DNA from: Blastococcus tunisiensis
GTDB lineage: Bacteria > Actinomycetota > Actinomycetes > Mycobacteriales > Geodermatophilaceae
NCBI RefSeq assembly: GCF_900112815.1
Contig: NZ_FOND01000030.1
Location: 1-46,869, forward strand
DNA: 46,869 bases
Direction: 5' to 3'
Shown here: positions 39,709 to 46,869 of the stretch, in pieces
How the letters are laid out: each line of letters opens with the position of its first letter
Numbering within the stretch: the first letter of the stretch is position 1
Program-made: the position numbers and the translations under genes
Notes under the pieces: generated by a model
Databases searched by the model: none
Seen by the model: the letters and a program-made list of their open reading frames with translations, nothing else
What the model was told of the DNA's origin: nothing

Positions 39709-42700
39709 GCGACCCGGAGCTCGAGCGGCTCTGGCGCGGCTTCTGCTCGCCTCCCGACGACGCCCGCCCCCGGGCGTGGTGGCACTGGATGGACGGCAAC
39801 GTCGATCCTCAGGGCATCCGGCTCGACCTCGAGTGGCTGCAGCGGGTCGGGGTGCGCGGCGTCCAGCTGTTCGACGGCGGGATGGGGACGCCGCTGGTCG
39901 TCCCGGAGCGGGTGGCGCACGGTTCGGCGGCGTGGTCGGAGGCGGTGCGCCTCGCGGCGGACACCGCGCGGGAGCTCGGCCTGGAGTTCGCCGTCGCCAC
40001 CTCGCCGGGGTGGAGCGCCGCCGGCGGGCCGTGGGTCGAGCCCGCGGACGCCATGAAGAAGGTCGTCTGGTCCGAGACCGTGGTTGAGGGCGGCCGGGCG
40101 GTGGAGCAGCAGCTGGCACCGCTGCCCGATGTCGCGGGCCCCTATCAGGACTGCCCCCGGTGGGACGCTGACCCCGGGGTGCACCGGTACGCGCAGGACT
40201 GGGCGGCGGTCGCCGTGCCCGCCGACGACGTGCCCGGCGCACTGCTGCCGTCGGCGGTGGCGGCCTCCGCGTCCGTGCCGGACTGGCGTGCGCTGGTCGA
40301 CGGCAGCTTCGACGGTGCGGTGTCCCTGCCGCGCAACCCCGACGGCCCCTCGACCGCGTGGATCGAGCAGATCTTCGACCGACCGGTGTCGGCCGCCGCC
40401 GTCACGGTCGGGTTGCCCGGTCCCCGCGGTTTCGGGGCGGCACCGCCGCCGTCCGCGCACCTGGAGGTCTCGGACGACGGGGTGCACTACCGCCGAGTGG
40501 CCGACCTGGAGGTTCTCGAGAACCCGGCCGGCAAGGCGGTGCCGGTCCGGACCGTGGCGTTCCCGCCCGTGACGGCTCGCCGCTTCCGGCTCGTGCTGAC
40601 GGGTGATGCCGCGGCCGGCCCACCGGGCCTGGCGCCGGGCGTGCGGCCGCTGCCGGTCTTCCAGCGGATGGCCGAGTTCCTGGTGTCGGAGTTCGCGCTC
40701 TACCCCGGCGGTCGGGTGCACCAGGCGGAGGTCAAGGCGGGGTTCGCCGCGGCCCCCGACTACTACGCGCTCGATGCACCCGGGCCTACGTCCGTCATCG
40801 ACCCGGAGCGGGTGCTGGAGCTGACGGACCACGTGGACCGCGACGGCGTCCTGCGGTGGGAGGCGCCGCAGGGGAGATGGCGGATCCTCCGCTTCGGGGC
40901 GTCGCTCACCGGTCAGACCAACGGGCCCGCGGCTCCGGACGCGACCGGGCTGGAGGTGGACAAGCTCGACGCGGCGGCGGTCCGCCGGTACCTGGACACC
41001 TACCTCGGCTTCTTCGACGACGCCGGGCTGGACGCCCTGCTCAGCGACAGCATCGAGTCCGGGCCCCAGAACGCCACCGACCGCTTGCGGGAACGGTTCA
41101 CCGAACTGCGCGGCTACGACCCGGTGCGATGGCTGCCGGCGCTGGCGGGACTGGTCGTCGGGGACGCCGAGCGCACGGACCGGTTCCTGTGGGACCACCG
41201 GCGGACGATCGCCGACCTGGTGGCGTCCGAGTACTACGGCACGGTGGCGGCCGAGGCGCACGCCCGCGGCCTGGCGTACTACGCCGAGGCGCTCGAGGAC
41301 CACCGACCGCAGCTCGGTGACGACCTGGCGATGCGCAGCCACGCTGACGTCCCGATGGGCGCGATGTGGGTCTTCGACGCCGGGACCGAAGCGCCGAGGT
41401 CCACCTTCCTGGCCGACCTCAAGGGCGCGTCGTCGGTGGCGCACGTGCACGGCAAGGCGTTCACCGGCGCGGAGTCGATGACCGCGTTCCACCGGCCGTG
41501 GAGCTACACGCCGCGGCGGCTCAAGCACGTGGCGGACCTGGAGCTCGCGCTGGGGGTCACCCGTTTCTGCATCCACACGTCACCGCACCAGCCGGTGCAG
41601 GTGCCGCCGCCCGGCATCGGGCTCGCCCCGCAGCTCGGCCAGGCGTTCATCCGCACCGAGCCGTGGGCCGAGCTGGCGGGGCCGTGGATCGACTACCTGG
41701 CGCGATGCTCGTGGCTGCTCAACCAGGGCCTGCCGGCCGTCGACGTCGCCGTGTTCGTCGGCGAGGAAGCGCCGGTGACCTCGATCTTCGGCGAGGCGCC
41801 GGACGGGACGGTGCCTCCCGGATTCGACGTCGACTACGTCGACCTCGCCGGCCTCGAGTCGGCGGTCACCGTGGAGGACGGTGACCTGGTGGCAGGCGGG
41901 GCGCGCTACCGCGTCCTCCTCCTCGGCGGCTCCAGCTCCCGCATGACGGTGCGGGCGTTGCGCCGTCTCCAGGAGCTGGTCGACCAGGGGGCCACCGTCG
42001 TGGGAGCCCGCCCCTCGTCCTCGCCCTCGCTCGCCGACGACGACGACGAGCACGCGCGACTCTGCGAGCGGTTGTGGGGTGCTCCCTCCGGGGCCGTCCG
42101 GGACACCGATCTGGCGACGACCCTGACCGACCTGGGCCTGGAACCCTCGCTCACCGTCGAGGGCGCGCGGCTGCTCCGGATCGGGCGGCGGACACCGGCC
42201 GGCGAGGTGGCCTTCCTGGCCAACCCGCTGCCGGAGCCGGTGTCAGCGACCCTGCGCGCCCAGGACGGGGCCTCCCTGCTCGTCTGGGATCCCGTCGCAC
42301 TGCTCCGCCGACCGCTGCCCCGGGCCGGCAGCGGTCACGCGCTCACGGTGCCCGCGCTCGGCTCGGTGTTCGTGCTGCGAGGGGAGACTGCGCAGGACCA
42401 GCCCCCCGAGCCGGTGGCGGAGCTGCCGCTCGACGGCGAGTGGCGGCTGCGTCTGCCCGGGGTCCTGGAGACGGCCCTCGACGGCGGACCGGTGCCCTGG
42501 ACCTCGCTCGGCCCGGCCGCTGCCGGCTTCGCCGGTGTCGGCACCTACGCGACGGACATCGACCTGGACGAGGATCCGGGCGACTCGGTGGTCGTACTCG
42601 ACCTCGGCGCCGACGTCGGCGACCTGGCCCGGGTGCGGGTCAACGGCGCCGACGGCGGCGTGGTGTGGACCGAACCCTGGCGGGTCGATCTGACGGGCGC

Positions 42701-42884
42701 CCTGCGCGGTGGCGCCAACACCATCGAGATCGACGTGGCCAACGCCTGGATGAACCGGCTGATCGCCGAGGCCGGGACGCCGACGGGGGAGATCTTCGGC
42801 CCCGTGGCGACGGTGTACGAGCCCGACGCCCCGGTGCGGACGTCGGGGCTGAGCGGCCCGGTCGTCCTGCGCGTGCCCGGGTGA
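39705..42884 (+). CDS. GH106 alpha-L-rhamnosidase
   Basis: The 1059-residue enzyme starts with the GH106 signature RAWWHWMDGNVDPQGIRLDLEWL, followed by ATSPGWSAAGGPWVEPADAMKKVVWSET. Candidate catalytic carboxylates include Glu451 in LLSDSIESG and Glu590 in FTGAESMTAFHRPW. I cannot assign them firmly by eye. The C-terminal region (about 910-1055) is a GH2-like beta-sandwich with VRVNGADGG and ANTIEIDVANAWMNRL. It should release terminal L-rhamnose from flavonoid-type glycosides or pectic fragments. There is no signal peptide, so the substrate must be imported. It is the last gene of the overlapping series and converges on the ABM gene 13 bases on. Confidence 0.9.
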   Translation: MSDPELERLWRGFCSPPDDARPRAWWHWMDGNVDPQGIRLDLEWLQRVGVRGVQLFDGGMGTPLVVPERVAHGSAAWSEAVRLAADTARELGLEFAVATSPGWSAAGGPWVEPADAMKKVVWSETVVEGGRAVEQQLAPLPDVAGPYQDCPRWDADPGVHRYAQDWAAVAVPADDVPGALLPSAVAASASVPDWRALVDGSFDGAVSLPRNPDGPSTAWIEQIFDRPVSAAAVTVGLPGPRGFGAAPPPSAHLEVSDDGVHYRRVADLEVLENPAGKAVPVRTVAFPPVTARRFRLVLTGDAAAGPPGLAPGVRPLPVFQRMAEFLVSEFALYPGGRVHQAEVKAGFAAAPDYYALDAPGPTSVIDPERVLELTDHVDRDGVLRWEAPQGRWRILRFGASLTGQTNGPAAPDATGLEVDKLDAAAVRRYLDTYLGFFDDAGLDALLSDSIESGPQNATDRLRERFTELRGYDPVRWLPALAGLVVGDAERTDRFLWDHRRTIADLVASEYYGTVAAEAHARGLAYYAEALEDHRPQLGDDLAMRSHADVPMGAMWVFDAGTEAPRSTFLADLKGASSVAHVHGKAFTGAESMTAFHRPWSYTPRRLKHVADLELALGVTRFCIHTSPHQPVQVPPPGIGLAPQLGQAFIRTEPWAELAGPWIDYLARCSWLLNQGLPAVDVAVFVGEEAPVTSIFGEAPDGTVPPGFDVDYVDLAGLESAVTVEDGDLVAGGARYRVLLLGGSSSRMTVRALRRLQELVDQGATVVGARPSSSPSLADDDDEHARLCERLWGAPSGAVRDTDLATTLTDLGLEPSLTVEGARLLRIGRRTPAGEVAFLANPLPEPVSATLRAQDGASLLVWDPVALLRRPLPRAGSGHALTVPALGSVFVLRGETAQDQPPEPVAELPLDGEWRLRLPGVLETALDGGPVPWTSLGPAAAGFAGVGTYATDIDLDEDPGDSVVVLDLGADVGDLARVRVNGADGGVVWTEPWRVDLTGALRGGANTIEIDVANAWMNRLIAEAGTPTGEIFGPVATVYEPDAPVRTSGLSGPVVLRVPG

Positions 42885-42897
42885 GCAGCCTCCCGAC

Positions 42898-43206
42898 TCA
42901 GCCGGCTGCGGTCGGCGCGGCCTCCGCGACGTCGTGGAACGACATGACCGGTTCGCCGGCCAGCAGGCCGGGCGCAACCCGGAGGAACTCCCGCGTGTGG
43001 TGGTGGGTCATGTGGTCGTCCAGAGCGGCCCGGTCCGCCCACACCTCGATGCTCAGGACGCGGTCCTCGTCGTCCAGGTCGGCGGCGAAGGAGTAGGACA
43101 GGCAGCCCCGGTCAGTCCGCGTGGCTGCCGCGATGGTCCGGGCCGTCGCCACGAGTTCGTCGCGGCGGCCCGGTGCGGCGGTGGCGCTGCCGATGACAAT
43201 GAGCAC
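42898..43206 (-). CDS. ABM-domain protein (YgiN-like, putative quinol monooxygenase)
   Basis: The 102-residue dimeric alpha-beta-barrel protein opens with MLIVIGSATAAPGRRDELVATARTI and contains CLSYSFAADLDDEDRVLSIEVW. DDHMTHHHTREFL follows, a strong match to the antibiotic biosynthesis monooxygenase (ABM) domain. Such proteins oxidise quinols or aromatic intermediates, or degrade haem in some branches. It lies 3 bases after the FAD monooxygenase on the same strand, so the two are co-transcribed and may act on the same aromatic compound. Confidence 0.87.
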   Translation of the reverse strand: MLIVIGSATAAPGRRDELVATARTIAAATRTDRGCLSYSFAADLDDEDRVLSIEVWADRAALDDHMTHHHTREFLRVAPGLLAGEPVMSFHDVAEAAPTAAG

Positions 43207-43209
43207 GGT

Positions 43210-44415
43210 TCAGTCCTCGATGAGGGCGAGCTGCTTGTTGATCTCGCGGGGATTGGAGTCGCCGGCCATCTTCTGCAGGAACGGGGTGTGGTCGAAGACG
43301 AAGTCGCGGATCGGCCGCAGCGGCGCCGGGGCGTGGTGGAACACCTTGCCGAGCACGTAGGCCATCTGCACCTGTTTGGCGGTGTGCGGCTTGCGCGGGT
43401 CCTCGTAGGACTGCAGCGCCTGCTGCACCGCAGCCGGGTCGGTGAGGTCGGCCCCGCGCAGGGCGACGCCGAGGAAGTAGCCGTCCTCGATGGACATCCC
43501 GGCTCCGTAGGCCGCGTACGGGGACGTGGGGTGCGCGGCGTCGCCGACCAGCGTGGCCCGGCCCTTCGACCACTGCTTCAGGGCCGGCCGGTCGCGGAGC
43601 ACCCAGCGCTGGACGTCCTGCGGCTCGGTCGCGGCGATCAGTCCGGGGAGCGGCGCGGGGAACCCTTCCGCGAGTTCGGCTGCCGTGGACCTGAGGTCGG
43701 CCGGTGCGGGGGCGTCGGGATCGGTCGACGTCAGCACCCACCACTGGTGGCCGTCGCGGCCCTTGTTGCGGATCGACGTCCAGCTGCCCTGGACGGTCCG
43801 GCTGTGCGTGAGGACGCACTTGTTCGGCACCGTGCCGGCGACGTCCTCGAAGGTGAACCCGCCGAAGATGTGCAGTCGGTGCTCCCGCTTGGGGGCATCG
43901 CCCCACAGGGTCCGGCGGACCAGCGAGTCGATGCCGTCGGCCCCGACCAGGACGTCGTGCTCGGCGCTCGTGCCGTCGGTGAAGTGCAGGGTGACCGCGC
44001 GCTCGTCCTGCTCGATCCGCTCCACCCGCGCGTTGAACCTGATCGTCCCCGCGGGGATGGCGGCGAGCATCCGCTCGTACAGCTCGGGCCGCAGCAGTCC
44101 GATGAAGCCGCCCCCGAAGGCCGCCTTCACCTCCTCGTCGAGTTTGACGTCGACCCGGATCTTTCCCTGCAGGTTCCGGAACTCCGAGTGCGTGGGCGCG
44201 CCGAGGTCCTCGGTGTCCACGCCGAGCGCGGCCAGCGCCTTCAGCGGTGGCGGCCAGAGGTTGAGGATGTTCCCGGCGGGCCGGGCCTCGCGGTACCGCT
44301 CGTAGACGACGACGTCGTGCCCCGCCTTGATCGCGCCGAGCGCGGCGGCCATGCCGGCCGGGCCGGCCCCGAGGACGGCGACGCGTCCGCGGCGAGGAGA
44401 GGGAGCAGAAGTCAC
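43210..44415 (-). CDS. FAD-dependent aromatic-type monooxygenase
   Basis: The 401-residue class A flavoprotein monooxygenase has GxGxxG in AVLGAGPAGMAAA (16-21), the DG motif GADGIDSLVRRTL, and the GD motif LVGDAAHPTSPYAAYGAGMSIEDG. Enzymes of this class hydroxylate phenolic rings or related compounds using NAD(P)H and oxygen. The start is placed at the GTG at 44415, with GAGGTG 5 to 10 bases upstream. An upstream ATG would add 13 residues and run into the operator. It is divergent from a TetR gene with a clear palindrome between. Hydroxylation of the aglycone released by the neighbouring island is inferred from location only. Confidence 0.88.
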   Translation of the reverse strand: MTSAPSPRRGRVAVLGAGPAGMAAALGAIKAGHDVVVYERYREARPAGNILNLWPPPLKALAALGVDTEDLGAPTHSEFRNLQGKIRVDVKLDEEVKAAFGGGFIGLLRPELYERMLAAIPAGTIRFNARVERIEQDERAVTLHFTDGTSAEHDVLVGADGIDSLVRRTLWGDAPKREHRLHIFGGFTFEDVAGTVPNKCVLTHSRTVQGSWTSIRNKGRDGHQWWVLTSTDPDAPAPADLRSTAAELAEGFPAPLPGLIAATEPQDVQRWVLRDRPALKQWSKGRATLVGDAAHPTSPYAAYGAGMSIEDGYFLGVALRGADLTDPAAVQQALQSYEDPRKPHTAKQVQMAYVLGKVFHHAPAPLRPIRDFVFDHTPFLQKMAGDSNPREINKQLALIED

Positions 44416-44439
44416 GGGGCACCTCGACGGAGTGAGTGA

Positions 44440-44478
44440 AACTGTAGCGAGCACTACTGTTAGACGAGAACTGTAGTG
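44440..44478. promoter_or_regulatory. TetR operator between monooxygenase and TetR genes
   Basis: CACTACTGTT (44452-44461) and AACTGTAGTG (44469-44478) form an inverted repeat with one mismatch and a 7-base spacer. A further half-site, AACTGTAGCG, lies at 44440-44449. The element is AT-richer than its surroundings and sits between the two divergent genes, as expected for a TetR-type repressor controlling its own gene and the monooxygenase operon. Confidence 0.72.
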
Positions 44479-44538
44479 GGCGTCACGGTGCTGTCAAGCA
44501 GCCCCGTCGAGGGACGCCAGAGGGGAGAGGATCAGCGG

Positions 44539-45204
44539 GTGAGCGACGTCGAGGCCGCGGTGCCGCACGAGCTGCAGGTTCGCCCGCCCAAGCAGCGGCG
44601 TAGCCGGGAAGCCTGGGAGCGGGTGCTCGACGCGGGCGTCGCGATCCTCGAGGACGGTGGCTACGACGCCTTCACGATCGCGGCGGTGTGCGAGCGCGCG
44701 CAGGTGGCGCCCCCGGCCATCTACGCCCGCACCACCAGCAAGGACGCTCTGTTCCTCGCCGTCTACGAGCACGGCATCGGGCGCCTGCGGACCGAGCAGG
44801 ACGTGTTCGCGGACGACGGTCGCTGGGAGGGCCTGGCGCCGGCCGACCTGGTGCGTGCGGCGGTCGCCGAGATGGTCGCCATCTCTCTGCGGCACGAGCG
44901 CTTCCTGCGCTCCGTCGTCCTGATCTCGGCCGCGCATCCGGAGGTGCGCGAGCGTGGTTCCCGGTACAGCAGGGAACTCGGGGAGCGGTTCGGGCAGGTG
45001 GTCCTCCGGGTGGCCGGGAGCTTCACTCATCCCGACCCCGGACCGGCGGTCCGCTCGTGCTTCGGCACCGTCTTCTCGGCGTCCATCATCCGCGTGGCGT
45101 ACGGCCCCGCCTTCGCGACGGCGCAGCCCGTCGACGACGACGCCTTCGTCGCCGATCTCGGGGAGGTCGCGGTCCGCTACCTGCTCGGTGCATCCCGCGA
45201 CTGA
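44539..45204 (+). CDS. TetR-family transcriptional regulator
   Basis: The 221-residue protein has the N-terminal TetR helix-turn-helix (about 20-65), with AWERVLDAGVAILEDGGYDAFTIAAVCERAQVAPPAIYARTTSKDAL. The ligand-binding C-terminal domain is variable. I start it at the GTG at 44539, with AGGGGAGAGG upstream, not at the earlier GTG that lies inside the operator. It most likely represses the divergent monooxygenase-ABM operon and responds to an aromatic ligand. Confidence 0.88.
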   Translation: MSDVEAAVPHELQVRPPKQRRSREAWERVLDAGVAILEDGGYDAFTIAAVCERAQVAPPAIYARTTSKDALFLAVYEHGIGRLRTEQDVFADDGRWEGLAPADLVRAAVAEMVAISLRHERFLRSVVLISAAHPEVRERGSRYSRELGERFGQVVLRVAGSFTHPDPGPAVRSCFGTVFSASIIRVAYGPAFATAQPVDDDAFVADLGEVAVRYLLGASRD

Positions 45205-45337
45205 ATGTGCGATCGCCCTCCACATCGCGACCGGGGCGAAGCCGAGGCCCGGGTCTGCCGCGCGTCACGACGACGTCGACCCTGTGCTTCGACGGAGGCT
45301 CGCCGAAACTGTCGGTGGTCGTACGTATGTTCGGTTC

Positions 45338-46869
45338 ATGCAGTCGACGGCGCAGGCTCCCTCCCGGGTGGAGGGGCTGTTGGCCGACTGGCTGGGCACC
45401 TGCTCGGAGCCGACCCCGGTGTTGCCGGTCTCGGCCCTGGATGACGCGCAGGTGGCCGCCGAGCTGGGCCGGATCGAGCGCAACCGGGCGCGGGAGACCG
45501 CCCGGGAGGCCGAGCTGATCCTGCGGCTGGCCCAGCTGCGCCCCGACGTCGACGACCCGCCGGCCGGGTCCCGGGGTGGGCGCAGCCGCACCTGGCGGCG
45601 CACCGCGCCGGAGTTCGCCGGGGTGAGCGAGTTCTTTCCCGACGAGCTGGCCCACGCGCTGAACCTGGGGCGGGGGACGGCGGCCTTCCGGGCCCGCCGC
45701 GCCTTCGTGTGGCAGCAGGGGCTGCCGGGCACGTTCGCCGCGCTGCGCCGCGGCGAGCTCGATGAGCGCCGCGCCGGCGTGCTGGCCGATGCCCTGCAGC
45801 ACGCCGCCCCCGAGCTGGCCCGGGCCGTGGAGGCCGGGCTGTTGGGCGAGGCCAGGGATCTGTCGTTGGCCCGGCTGCGGGCCCGGGCGCTGGAACTGCT
45901 GGCCGAGCTCGACGCCGAGGCGATCGGGCAGCGGCACGAGGAGGCCAAGGCCGCCGCCGACGTGCGCTGCCGCGAGGCCGCCGATGGCATGGCGACCCTG
46001 GCCGCGGACATGACGGCGGAGGAGGCGGCGGCCTGCTACGACGTGATCGACCAGCTGGCCGCGATGGCCAAGGCCGACGGGGACCCGCGCCCGATCGGGG
46101 CGATCCGGGCCGCGATCATGGGGATGCTCATCCTCCGCCCGGCCGATTCCGGGCTGCCCGGGGTGACGGTGAACCTCGCCGTCACCGCCGCCCTCGACGG
46201 CCTAGAAGGCACCTCCACCCGGGGCGGGGAGGTCAACGGGTTCGGCCTCACCGCCGCCCATCTGCGCGACCTGCTCACCCGAGTGGGCGCCCTCGGCCTC
46301 AACACGCCCGAGGGCGGCACCCTCACCTTCGCCCTCACCGACGCCGACGGCCGGCTGCTGGCCACCGCCACCGCCACCGAACTCACCCGCCTGGCCCGAC
46401 GGGGCTGCCCCCACCACCCCCACGGCCCCACCGACGGCGACCCCGCCACCGGCCGCGACGCCACGGGCGATTCCGTTGGCGATTCCGCGGCGGGGTGCGG
46501 CTGCCCGGTGCTGGGCATGCCACCGGCCACCGACGCCTACGAACCCACCGCCGCCCAGCACCGGTTCACCAGCACCCGCGACCGACGCTGCCGCACCCCC
46601 AACTGCGGGCAACGCGCCGGCTGGGCCGACCACGACCACGTCATCCCGCACGCCGACGGCGGAGCCACCACCTGCACCAACCTCTGCTGCCTGTGCCGCT
46701 CCCACCACCGGCTCAAGACCTTCGCCCGCGGCTGGACCTTCCGCATGGACCCCGACGGCACCCTGCACGTGACCAGCCCGTCCGGCATCACCCGCACCAC
46801 CCGACCACCCGGCCTCCGCCCACCCCCACAGCCGGACCCCGACCCACCACCGGACGACCACCCCGACGA
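45338..46869 (+). CDS. DUF222/HNH endonuclease-domain protein (truncated by window end)
   Basis: The open frame runs from the ATG at 45338 to the window edge without a stop, so about 510 residues are visible. The N-terminal and middle parts (about 20-330) are the DUF222 region, with ERNRARETAREAELILRLAQL and DELAHALNLGRGTAAFRARR. The C-terminal part carries an HNH nuclease motif: CRTPNC, then ADHDHVIPHADGGATTCTNL and LCRSHHRLKT, with zinc-binding cysteines. Proteins of this type are multicopy in many actinobacteria; their role is unclear. Third codon positions become much richer in C after about 46180, possibly reflecting exchange with a paralogue. Confidence 0.9.
   Translation, partial: MQSTAQAPSRVEGLLADWLGTCSEPTPVLPVSALDDAQVAAELGRIERNRARETAREAELILRLAQLRPDVDDPPAGSRGGRSRTWRRTAPEFAGVSEFFPDELAHALNLGRGTAAFRARRAFVWQQGLPGTFAALRRGELDERRAGVLADALQHAAPELARAVEAGLLGEARDLSLARLRARALELLAELDAEAIGQRHEEAKAAADVRCREAADGMATLAADMTAEEAAACYDVIDQLAAMAKADGDPRPIGAIRAAIMGMLILRPADSGLPGVTVNLAVTAALDGLEGTSTRGGEVNGFGLTAAHLRDLLTRVGALGLNTPEGGTLTFALTDADGRLLATATATELTRLARRGCPHHPHGPTDGDPATGRDATGDSVGDSAAGCGCPVLGMPPATDAYEPTAAQHRFTSTRDRRCRTPNCGQRAGWADHDHVIPHADGGATTCTNLCCLCRSHHRLKTFARGWTFRMDPDGTLHVTSPSGITRTTRPPGLRPPPQPDPDPPPDDHPD

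Noticed and set aside
45338-46869. Mobile element or homing endonuclease at the right edge
   Set aside because: No terminal repeats, intron or intein boundaries or target duplication are visible; the DUF222/HNH architecture is a common standalone chromosomal gene.

Overview
The window is very GC-rich actinobacterial chromosome: many GTG starts, strong G+C bias at third codon positions, purine-rich ribosome binding sites and densely packed, often overlapping genes. A DUF222/HNH protein at the right edge, a cyclic-di-AMP riboswitch in front of an NlpC/P60 wall hydrolase, and the gene repertoire suggest a member of Geodermatophilaceae or a close relative (Blastococcus, Geodermatophilus or Modestobacter type). 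That placement is inference. I see no tRNA, rRNA, CRISPR array, phage module or insertion sequence.

Left part (1-16.7 kb) is mostly housekeeping and membrane genes. It holds a remnant of a Cys-rich copper-binding protein gene, a CPA1 antiporter, a DUF421 protein, a DeoR regulator with a YbjJ-like MFS transporter, a small flavodoxin-like protein, DUF2254 and DUF1330 proteins, a patatin-like lipase, malate:quinone oxidoreductase, a YchJ/SEC-C protein, a small membrane protein, a DUF2207 lipoprotein, an NlpC/P60 peptidase under a c-di-AMP riboswitch, a GH13 enzyme, a Mug-type DNA glycosylase and a DUF3068 protein.

Middle (16.7-22.5 kb) is a hexitol PTS locus. A DeoR regulator is divergent from mtlA (IICB), mtlF (IIA) and a zinc-dependent dehydrogenase that sits where a mannitol-1-phosphate dehydrogenase would be expected. 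A DHA2-family MFS transporter follows. The divergent region carries two 11-bp direct repeats two helical turns apart and a CRP-like palindrome.

Right part (22.5-42.9 kb) is the most interesting region, a roughly 20-kb glycoside-utilisation island. A ROK regulator precedes a peptide/oligosaccharide-type ABC importer whose membrane and ATPase subunits are partly fused. Next come a Gfo/Idh/MocA oxidoreductase, a pyranose-oxidase-like FAD enzyme and a single protein that joins a C-glycoside deglycosidase beta-type domain to the TIM-barrel alpha-type domain. Then come a GH35-like enzyme, a GH43 enzyme, a second Gfo/Idh/MocA protein, an alpha/beta hydrolase, a DHA2 MFS transporter and a GH106 alpha-L-rhamnosidase. 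From the GH35 gene on, each gene overlaps the next by 4 to 14 bases. None of the glycosidases has a signal peptide. The model I infer is uptake of an intact, decorated plant glycoside, cytoplasmic removal of rhamnosyl, pentosyl, galactosyl and acyl groups, oxidation of the core sugar at C3, and cleavage of the C-C or C-O glycosidic bond by the fused enzyme. The released aglycone may then be exported.

Immediately downstream (42.9-45.2 kb), a FAD-dependent aromatic-type monooxygenase and an ABM-fold protein are divergent from a TetR regulator, with a clear inverted-repeat operator between them. These could process the aglycone. The window ends inside the DUF222/HNH gene.
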